Below are positions 58,254 to 64,000 of a stretch of 64,000 nucleotides of DNA, in pieces. Each line of letters opens with the position of its first letter. Within the stretch, counting starts at the first letter, position 1. The notes beneath the pieces are model-generated. The model ran no database searches. It had not been told where the DNA came from and was given only the letters and a program-made list of their open reading frames with translations. This DNA is from Amycolatopsis tolypomycina (GTDB taxonomy: Bacteria; Actinomycetota; Actinomycetes; Mycobacteriales; Pseudonocardiaceae), in the NCBI RefSeq assembly GCF_900105945.1, contig NZ_FNSO01000004.1:7010001-7074000 (forward strand), in the 5' to 3' direction. Position numbers and translations under genes: made by a program.

Positions 58254-59786
58254 GTGTTGCTGAGCGAGTTGGTCCGCGCGTCCGCCGAGCTGGCGGCGAC
58301 CAGGTCCAGGAAGGCGAAGATCGCCGTCCTGGCCGCCGTGCTGCGCGCGGCGGAGGTCGCCGAGCTGCCCGCGGTGGTCGCGTACCTCACCGGGCAGACG
58401 GCGCAGGACAGGCTGGGTGCGGGCTGGCGCACCCTGGCCGCACTGGGCGCCGACCCCGCGCCCGAACCGGTGGTCTCGGTGCTCGAGGTGGACGCGGCAC
58501 TGACGGCGGCCGCGGGCGTGGCGGCGGGCACCGGGTCGAACACGCGGCGGCAGGAGGTGCTGCGCGCGTTGTTCACCCGGCTGACGAACGACGAGCAGCA
58601 GTTCCTGTTCCGGCTGGTCACCGGGGAGCTGCGGCAGGGCGCGCTGGAGGGCGTGATGGTCGACGCCATCGCGGCCGCGGCCGAGGTGGCGGGCGAGGAC
58701 GTGCGGCGGGCCTTCATGCTGTCCGGGAAGCTCGGCGTCACCGCCGTCGCGGCGCTGACGGGTGGGCAGGCGGCGCTGGCGGAGTTCCGGCTCACCCTGG
58801 GCACGCCGGTCAAGCCGATGCTGGCGTCACCGGCGGAGTCGCTGGACGAAGCCGTCGCCGAGCACGCCGAGGCGATCGTCGAGTACAAGATGGACGGTGC
58901 GCGGATCCAGGTGCACCGGCAGGGCGACGAGGTGCACGTGTGGACGCGGACGCTGCGCGAGATCACCGGCAGCGTCCAGGAACTGGTCGAACTCGTGCGG
59001 GCGCTGCCGTGCGAGTCGGTGGTGCTCGACGGCGAGACGCTGGCCCTGACCGACGCCGGGCGGCCGCGGCCGTTCCAGGACACCATGAGCCGGTTCGGCA
59101 GCACCCGCGAAGAACAGGTCAAGGCGCTGCTGCTGCGGCCGTACTTCTTCGACTGCCTGCACCTCGACGGCGTCGACCTGCTCGACGCGCCGCTTTCGGA
59201 GCGCAACGCGGCGCTGCGCAAGGTCGCCGGGGCGCACGTCATCCCCGGCGAGGTGGGCACGGCGCGCGCGGCCGAGGTGCTGGAGGCGGCGATGGAGGCG
59301 GGCCACGAAGGTGTCATGGTCAAGGACCTGGCGTCGCCGTACGCGGCCGGGCGGCGCGGGCGGGCGTGGCTGAAGGTCAAGCCGGTGCACACGATCGACC
59401 TGGTGGTGCTCGCGGCGGAGTGGGGGCACGGGCGGCGCACCGGCACGCTGTCGAACCTGCACCTGGGCGCCCGCGACCCCGACGGCGGCCCGCCGATCAT
59501 GGTGGGCAAGACGTTCAAGGGCATGACCGACGAGCTGCTGGCGTGGCAGACGAGGACGTTCCAGGAGATCGAGACCCACCGCGACGACTGGACGGTGTAC
59601 GTCCGGCCGGAGATCGTGGTGGAGATCGAGCTGGACAGCGCCCAGGTTTCGACGCGCTATCCCGGTGGGCTGGCCCTGCGGTTCGCCCGGGTGGTCCGCT
59701 ACCGGCCGGACAAGGACCCGGCCGAAGCGGACACGATCGACACGGTCCGCGGCCTGCTCCACGGCGACCGGTCGGAAGGGAGCTGA
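58254..59786 (+). CDS. ATP-dependent DNA ligase (LigB type)
   Basis: This is a 510-residue ATP-dependent DNA ligase of the archaeal/LigB type. A helical DNA-binding domain (about 1-190) precedes the nucleotidyltransferase domain with the catalytic lysine in VEYKMDGARIQVH (near residue 211), motif III (LRPYFFDCLHLDG), motif IV (EGVMVKDL) and motif V (WLKVKP), and the OB domain. It is an accessory ligase, probably in repair; bacteria use the NAD-dependent LigA for replication. GTG 58254 may be a leaderless start behind CATGAT. Confidence 0.93.
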   Translation: MLLSELVRASAELAATRSRKAKIAVLAAVLRAAEVAELPAVVAYLTGQTAQDRLGAGWRTLAALGADPAPEPVVSVLEVDAALTAAAGVAAGTGSNTRRQEVLRALFTRLTNDEQQFLFRLVTGELRQGALEGVMVDAIAAAAEVAGEDVRRAFMLSGKLGVTAVAALTGGQAALAEFRLTLGTPVKPMLASPAESLDEAVAEHAEAIVEYKMDGARIQVHRQGDEVHVWTRTLREITGSVQELVELVRALPCESVVLDGETLALTDAGRPRPFQDTMSRFGSTREEQVKALLLRPYFFDCLHLDGVDLLDAPLSERNAALRKVAGAHVIPGEVGTARAAEVLEAAMEAGHEGVMVKDLASPYAAGRRGRAWLKVKPVHTIDLVVLAAEWGHGRRTGTLSNLHLGARDPDGGPPIMVGKTFKGMTDELLAWQTRTFQEIETHRDDWTVYVRPEIVVEIELDSAQVSTRYPGGLALRFARVVRYRPDKDPAEADTIDTVRGLLHGDRSEGS

Positions 59787-59977
59787 CACAAGGACAGACG
59801 AAAGTCGCTGTTGCCCGCGGGCGGTAGCGGCCAAAGTGGACGAATCCGGTGCCGGGCGGCGTCTCGCCGGGAAGTTGGCGAGAATTTTCCCGCCACGGCC
59901 GGCGGCGAAGCTCCCTAAAGTGCGCTCCTTCACGGAGATCCCCGCTCAGTTCCCGAGCGGTCATGGAGGAGCAAGCA

Positions 59978-60418
59978 GTGGTCAGCAAGGAACAGATGAA
60001 GGCGGCCATCCACGCCGCTTTCGACGGAGCCGTCGAAGACGGGGCGAGCTACACCAAGGTGTACGCCGCGGAGATCAGGCAGAAGAACTACCTGGTCTTC
60101 CGGACCACCTCGGTGGCCAACTTCGCCCTGGGCTTCAAGCCGGGGCAGACGGAGTTCGTCCTCGTCCCGCTCGAGGAGAAGAACGGCACCGTCACGGCGG
60201 GCACCCCGCTGACGATCAACGACGCGAACCGGGCGTCGGTGAAGAAGCGTGACCTGCAGGGCCGCTTCGTCGTCAAGACGACCGACGGCCGGACCTTCCG
60301 GCTGAGCATCATCCCGTCGGTGGCGAAGATCCTGGCCGTCGCCTACCAGCTGCCGATCGAGCAGAAGGCGGAGTACGAGGCGTTCGTCGCGCTGCGGGAT
60401 TCGCTGCTCGCGGCGTAG
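59978..60418 (+). CDS. conserved hypothetical protein
   Basis: This is a 146-residue cytoplasmic protein that I do not recognise. It has a helical N-terminus (SKEQMKAAIHAAFDGAV), beta strands in the centre (KNYLVFRTTSVANFALGF; FVLVPLEEKNGTV) and a helical C-terminus (YQLPIEQKAEYEAFVALRDSL). GTG 59978 follows GGAGGAGC at a good distance. It has its own terminator and appears monocistronic. Confidence 0.72.
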   Translation: MVSKEQMKAAIHAAFDGAVEDGASYTKVYAAEIRQKNYLVFRTTSVANFALGFKPGQTEFVLVPLEEKNGTVTAGTPLTINDANRASVKKRDLQGRFVVKTTDGRTFRLSIIPSVAKILAVAYQLPIEQKAEYEAFVALRDSLLAA

Positions 60419-60426
60419 CCGCACGC

Positions 60427-60458
60427 CCGGGGCTGTCCACGCACCGGGCAGCCCCCGG
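60427..60458 (+). terminator. hairpin terminator
   Basis: An inverted repeat GGGGCTG/CAGCCCC (60429-60435 with 60449-60455, 13-nt loop), extendable by CC/GG with one bulge, starts ten bases after the stop of the preceding gene. Confidence 0.6.
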
Positions 60459-60511
60459 CTCGACACCTTCGAGGGGTCCACTGTGGAGTTACCGGCGGGT
60501 ACGCTCCGGCG

Positions 60512-61117
60512 ATGCGCAGCGAGAAGCTCACCCGTGCCTGGTTCGCGGTCACCGCGGTGGTCGCCCTGACCGGCCTCGTCACCCAGGTCGTCGTCACCGC
60601 GAGCGCCCCGGACGGGCGAGTCGCCAACCTGCTCTGCTACTTCACGATCGACTCGAACTTGCTGGTCATCGCCACCTCGGCGCTCGTGGCCGTGGGTGCG
60701 GCGCGGGGCACGGTGTTCACCGTGCTCTGGCTCGACGCGCTGGCCGGCATCATCGTGACGGGCATCGTCTACCAGGTCGCCCTCGCCGGCCTGCACGACC
60801 TGCACGGGCTCGCCTTCTTCGCGGACACCCTGCTGCACAAGGCAACGCCGATCCTGTTCGTGCTCGGCTGGCTCCTGGTCGGCCCGCGCGGCGCGCTCAC
60901 CTGGCGCACGGTCTGGTGGTCGCTGGCCTACCCGCTGACGTGGCTCGCGTTCACGCTCCCGCGCGGCGCGCTCACCGGCTTCTACCCGTACCCGTTCGTC
61001 GACGCGGATGCCCTCGGCTATGGCCCGGTCGCGCTCAACTGCGTGTTCATCGGGCTCTTCTTCACCGCGCTCACCACCGGCGCGTTCCTGTACGACCGCC
61101 GGCTCGCGCCCGCCTAG
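60512..61117 (+). CDS. Pr6Pr-type membrane protein
   Basis: This is a 201-residue protein with six membrane helices, of the FAR-17a/AIG1-like group known in bacteria as Pr6Pr. LLCYFTIDSNLLVIATS and the HKATPILFVLGWLL and YPYPFVD segments are diagnostic; the conserved Asn and His correspond to the catalytic Thr/His of related androgen-induced hydrolases, but activity in bacteria is unproven. It overlaps the convergent oxidoreductase gene by four bases. Confidence 0.85.
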   Translation: MRSEKLTRAWFAVTAVVALTGLVTQVVVTASAPDGRVANLLCYFTIDSNLLVIATSALVAVGAARGTVFTVLWLDALAGIIVTGIVYQVALAGLHDLHGLAFFADTLLHKATPILFVLGWLLVGPRGALTWRTVWWSLAYPLTWLAFTLPRGALTGFYPYPFVDADALGYGPVALNCVFIGLFFTALTTGAFLYDRRLAPA

Positions 61118-62322
61118 CCCCGGACGCGGCGGAACGCGTTGAGCCCGTCGGTCAGCGCGGCCTGCACCAGCGTCGGGAGCGCGCCGCGCCGGTCGGCCGG
61201 TTTGCCGGCGGCGATCCGGTGCATCTGCCGGGTGTGCCACTGGATCTCGAGGAGGCTGTCGGCCAGGCGGATGCCGGTCTTGGGGCACAGCCGTTCCGCG
61301 CGGACGTCGTCGCCGGCGAGCAGCCGGGCGGGCAGGCCGGGGTCGGCGATCAGCGGCCGGCCGAGGCCGATCGCGTCGACTTCGCCCGAGCGCAGCGCTT
61401 CGGTCATCCCGGCCGGCGTCGCGAACCCGCCGGTGACCATCAGGGCGATGTCGGAGATTTCCCGGGCCTTCGCCGCGTAGTCCAGGAAGTAGGCCTCCCG
61501 CGCCCGGGTGCTCGCGCGGCCGGCGCCCATCATCGCGGCCTTCTCGTACGTGCCCCCCGAGACCTCCAGCAGGTCGACCCCGGCTTCGCCGAGTTCCCGC
61601 ACGACCTCCAGGGACTCGTCCTCGGTGAAGCCGCCGCGCTGGAAGTCGGCGCTGTTGAGCTTGACCGACACCGGCACGCCGTCGCCGACCGCCGCGCGCA
61701 CCCGCCGGACCACCTCGAGCAGGAACCGGCGGCGGCGGACGGCGTCGCCGCCCCAGGCGTCGGTCCGCAGGTTCGTCAGCGGGGACAGGAACTGCGAGAC
61801 CAGGTAGCCGTGGGCGCCGTGGATCTGCACGCCCGCGAAGCCCGCTTCGGTGAAAGTCTCCGCCGCGACACCGAAGCGCTCGATGATCGCTTCGATCTCT
61901 TCGCCGGTCAGGGCCCGCGGGACGGCGAAGGCCGTGCGGACGCCTCGATCGCCGAAGGGCACTGCGGACGGTGCGACCGGCCGGCGCGACAGGTACCGCG
62001 GGCTCTGCCGGCCGGGGTGGTTCAGCTGCACCCACAGCTGCGCGTCCGTGCCCTCGACCGCGCCGGCCCAGGGCCGGTAGAGCGCCGGATCCGGCGTCGC
62101 GGCCACGTTGCGCGGCTCGCCGAGCGCGGCCGGGTCGACCATGACGTTCCCGGTGATCAGCGTGCCCGCGCCGCCGCGCGCCCAGGTCCGGTACAGCTCG
62201 GCGAGCTCGCGGGTGGGCGCGTTGCGGCGGTCGCCGAGCTGCTCGCTCAGCGCCGGCTTCACCAGGCGGTTCGGCAGCACGGCGCCGCACCGCAGCTTCA
62301 ACGGCTCGGCCAGGAGGGTCAT
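61114..62322 (-). CDS. NADH:flavin oxidoreductase, old yellow enzyme family
   Basis: This is a 402-residue FMN enzyme with a TIM-barrel. FMN- and substrate-binding regions are visible: NRLVKPALSEQLGD at the N-terminus, WVQLNHPGRQSPRYL, FAGVQIHGAHGYLVSQFLSPLTNLRTDAWGG (the family's active-site block) and VTGGFATPAGM near the phosphate site. It reduces activated alkenes; the natural substrate is unknown. ATG 62322 was chosen, as the open frame upstream crosses the operator region. Confidence 0.92.
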   Translation of the reverse strand: MTLLAEPLKLRCGAVLPNRLVKPALSEQLGDRRNAPTRELAELYRTWARGGAGTLITGNVMVDPAALGEPRNVAATPDPALYRPWAGAVEGTDAQLWVQLNHPGRQSPRYLSRRPVAPSAVPFGDRGVRTAFAVPRALTGEEIEAIIERFGVAAETFTEAGFAGVQIHGAHGYLVSQFLSPLTNLRTDAWGGDAVRRRRFLLEVVRRVRAAVGDGVPVSVKLNSADFQRGGFTEDESLEVVRELGEAGVDLLEVSGGTYEKAAMMGAGRASTRAREAYFLDYAAKAREISDIALMVTGGFATPAGMTEALRSGEVDAIGLGRPLIADPGLPARLLAGDDVRAERLCPKTGIRLADSLLEIQWHTRQMHRIAAGKPADRRGALPTLVQAALTDGLNAFRRVRG

Positions 62323-62338
62323 CGCGCCACCTCTCGAA

Positions 62339-62383
62339 CTTACTCGCGGTAAGGTGACTTGACGGTAGCATACCGCCGGTATG
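62339..62383. promoter_or_regulatory. two palindromes between oxidoreductase and MBL genes
   Basis: CTTAC-TCGCG-GTAAG (62339-62353) and CATACC-GCC-GGTATG (62369-62383) have perfect arms. They lie in the 97-bp divergent region, 16 and 46 bases upstream of the oxidoreductase start. The first resembles TetR-family operators of the TTAC...GTAA kind. No regulator gene is next to them. Confidence 0.5.
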
Positions 62384-62419
62384 TCATCTACCCGTCGAAT
62401 GACCACTAGGGTCGGGCGC

Positions 62420-63043
62420 ATGACGGCGATCGTGCAGAACCTGGTGACCTCCGGCGTCTTCGAGCTCGACGGCGGCAGCTGGGACGTCGACAACAACGTG
62501 TGGCTCGTGGGCGACGACGCGGAAGTGATCGTGATCGACGCGGCGCACGACGCGAAGGCGATCGAAAACGTCGTGGGCGAGCGGAAGCTGGCCGCGATCG
62601 TCTGCACCCACGCGCACAACGACCACGTCAACGCCGCCCCGGAACTCGCCGCCGCGACCGGCGCGCCGATCCTGCTGCACCCGGACGACCGGGTCGTCTG
62701 GGACCTCACCCACCCGGACCGCGCCCCGGACGGCGAGCTGGCCGACGGCCAGGTGATCACCATCGCGGGCACCGAGCTCCGGGTGCTCCACACACCCGGC
62801 CACGCCCCGGGCGCGGTGTGCCTGTACGCGGCGGAACTGGGCGTCCTGTTCACCGGCGACACCCTGTTCCACGGCGGCCCCGGCGCCACCGGCCGGTCCT
62901 ATTCGGACTACCCGACGATCGTGCAGTCCATCCGCGAGAAGCTGTTCACCCTCCCGGAGTCGACCAAGGTCCACACCGGACACGGCGAAGGCACGACGAT
63001 CGGCGCCGAGAAATCGGCATCGGATGGCTGGGAACAGCCTTAG
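62420..63043 (+). CDS. metallo-beta-lactamase-fold hydrolase
   Basis: This is a 207-residue protein of the MBL superfamily, glyoxalase-II-like. The metal site is THAHNDH, with further ligands in TPGHAPGAV and FTGDTLFHGG and HTGHGEGT. Size and motifs match the small bacterial hydroxyacylglutathione-hydrolase-like group; in a mycothiol-using organism a thioester of mycothiol is a possible substrate (inference). ATG 62420 lacks a ribosome binding site and may be leaderless behind TAGGGT. Confidence 0.87.
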   Translation: MTAIVQNLVTSGVFELDGGSWDVDNNVWLVGDDAEVIVIDAAHDAKAIENVVGERKLAAIVCTHAHNDHVNAAPELAAATGAPILLHPDDRVVWDLTHPDRAPDGELADGQVITIAGTELRVLHTPGHAPGAVCLYAAELGVLFTGDTLFHGGPGATGRSYSDYPTIVQSIREKLFTLPESTKVHTGHGEGTTIGAEKSASDGWEQP

Positions 63044-63558
63044 GACGTGTGCTTCCGGGCGACGAGGGCGAACTCCTCGATCGCCCGGTCGAAGTCCCCG
63101 GTGGCCCTGATGACCGCGGCGGGCAGGTAGCGCTGGTCGAACTTGCGGTCCGCGTCCAGCTCGCGCCGCATCTCGTGGAGCTCCATCTCCTTCCTGCGGA
63201 GCACCTTGGCCTGCTCGACGAGTTCGTCGGGGCCGCTCATCACGAGCAGCCCGTAGAACGAGCGCATCTGCGCGCGGGCCGTGTAATACGCCTCCTCGTA
63301 GGCGACTTCGCGTTCGGCGTCGCCTTCGATGGCGTCTTCGGCGAGTTCCCGCCGCCGGTGTGTCACGTTCAGGTCGACGATGTGCTGCCGGGCCCGAACG
63401 GCCGCCTCGATGAACCCGGCGCAGCGGTCGGCGCGTTCCTGACGCAGCTTCGCGCGCCGAGCCGCATTCAGCTTCAGCGGCTCGACCAGCGCGCCCAGCG
63501 TCACCCCGGCCAGCGACGCGACCGCCGCGATGACCGCGGCACTGATCGCCGTCAGCAC
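63040..63558 (-). CDS. hypothetical protein with N-terminal membrane helix and coiled coil
   Basis: This is a 172-residue protein. One N-terminal hydrophobic helix (LTAISAAVIAAVASLAGVTLGAL) is followed by a long charged helical region (LNAARRAKLRQERADRCAGFIEAAVRARQHIVDL...). I recognise no family; similar proteins are common in actinomycetes. GTG 63558 overlaps the end of the upstream DUF309 gene by seven bases. Confidence 0.65.
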   Translation of the reverse strand: MLTAISAAVIAAVASLAGVTLGALVEPLKLNAARRAKLRQERADRCAGFIEAAVRARQHIVDLNVTHRRRELAEDAIEGDAEREVAYEEAYYTARAQMRSFYGLLVMSGPDELVEQAKVLRRKEMELHEMRRELDADRKFDQRYLPAAVIRATGDFDRAIEEFALVARKHTS

Positions 63559-64000
63559 GTCAGGCGCGGCACGCTCGGCGACACCCGGACCCGCTCCTTC
63601 GCCTCTTCCGCCAGCGCCAACGCCCACTGCTGCAGGCCGGCGACGTCGATCCCGTGCGGCGGCTCGCCGCGGAACGGCTCGATGTTCGCCGCGCCGCGCT
63701 CCAGCAGCGAGACCGCTCCCACGTTGTTGCCGCGGGCCGCGTGCGTCAGGCCGACCGCCAGCTGGGCCAGGCCGCGCCACAGCTCGCGGTCCGGGGTGCC
63801 GGTCGTCTTCCACGCGTCCTCGAACACCTCGTGCGCGTGGAACGGCTTGCCCTCGTCGAGCAGCTGCTGGGCCTCCGCAAGCGTTTGCGCCGGGGTGCGC
63901 TCGATGCCCTCCGGCTGGCGCTCGACGCCGTCCGCGCCGTACGGCAGCGGGCGGCCGAGGCCGTCGCGCGGTCGTGCGTTGCGTGCCCGTCCCTCGGCGT
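63552..64000 (-). CDS. DUF309-domain protein, 5' part missing
   Basis: The reading frame enters from the right edge, so the N-terminus is outside the window. The visible 148 residues show the DUF309 pattern: LLDEGKPFHAHEVFEDAW (the HAHE-type motif), RELWRGLAQLAVGLTHAARGN and GAVSLLERGAANIEPF. The function of this helical family is unknown. It is coupled to the membrane-helix gene downstream. Confidence 0.88.
   Translation of the reverse strand, partial: AEGRARNARPRDGLGRPLPYGADGVERQPEGIERTPAQTLAEAQQLLDEGKPFHAHEVFEDAWKTTGTPDRELWRGLAQLAVGLTHAARGNNVGAVSLLERGAANIEPFRGEPPHGIDVAGLQQWALALAEEAKERVRVSPSVPRLTC

Overview
The window is chromosomal DNA from a very GC-rich actinomycete. The mycothiol gene mshB, a WhiB regulator, frequent GTG/TTG starts and gene blocks shared with mycobacteria (typA-lpqW...mshB-membrane protein; ispH-Rv1109c-like-xseA-xseB...glpX-fum) point to the Pseudonocardiales, most likely Amycolatopsis or a close relative. 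The genus is an inference from gene content and from a short palindromic intergenic repeat that I associate with Amycolatopsis.

Left part (1-15,500): a partial family-2 glycosyltransferase, whiB2 with a clear promoter, a site-2-type membrane protease, the mshB operon, and a peptide ABC transporter. The transporter has a fused two-domain ATPase, two paralogous B-type permeases around one C-type permease, and a lipoprotein binding protein. It is followed by an LpqW-like lipoprotein and the GTPase TypA. 15,500-26,700: a tiny Cys-rich protein behind an iron-box-like palindrome, a tryptophanyl-tRNA synthetase gene with a complete ribosome-mediated attenuator (leader peptide with two Trp codons), a NUDIX hydrolase, a two-component system divergent from a LolA-like protein plus ABC exporter, and a thiamine transporter operon (thiB-thiP-thiQ) under a TPP riboswitch.

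Centre (27,400-39,700): an accessory island. It carries rloA-rloB (an AAA ATPase and a Toprim-like partner of the AbiL type), hsdM-hsdS-hsdR of a type I restriction-modification system and a YgjP-like metallopeptidase coupled to hsdR. Next to it lies a wHTH-nucleotidyltransferase/HEPN pair with a perfect operator palindrome over its start, and a 41-codon gene that looks truncated at the island edge.

Right part (39,700-64,000): mostly housekeeping and DNA repair. It holds ychF, an Ada-AlkA fusion with a damaged helix-hairpin-helix, sbcCD, rmuC, ispH, xseAB, glpX, a secreted trypsin, a TrxR-like ferredoxin reductase, fumC, an ATP-dependent DNA ligase, an old-yellow-enzyme family oxidoreductase with nearby palindromes, a metallo-beta-lactamase-fold protein and a partial DUF309 gene.

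No tRNA, rRNA, CRISPR array, insertion sequence or prophage was seen. The most interesting non-coding signals are the trpS attenuator, the 30-bp palindromic repeat at two loci, the iron box, a branched-hairpin element before glpX, and the palindrome controlling the nucleotidyltransferase/HEPN operon.
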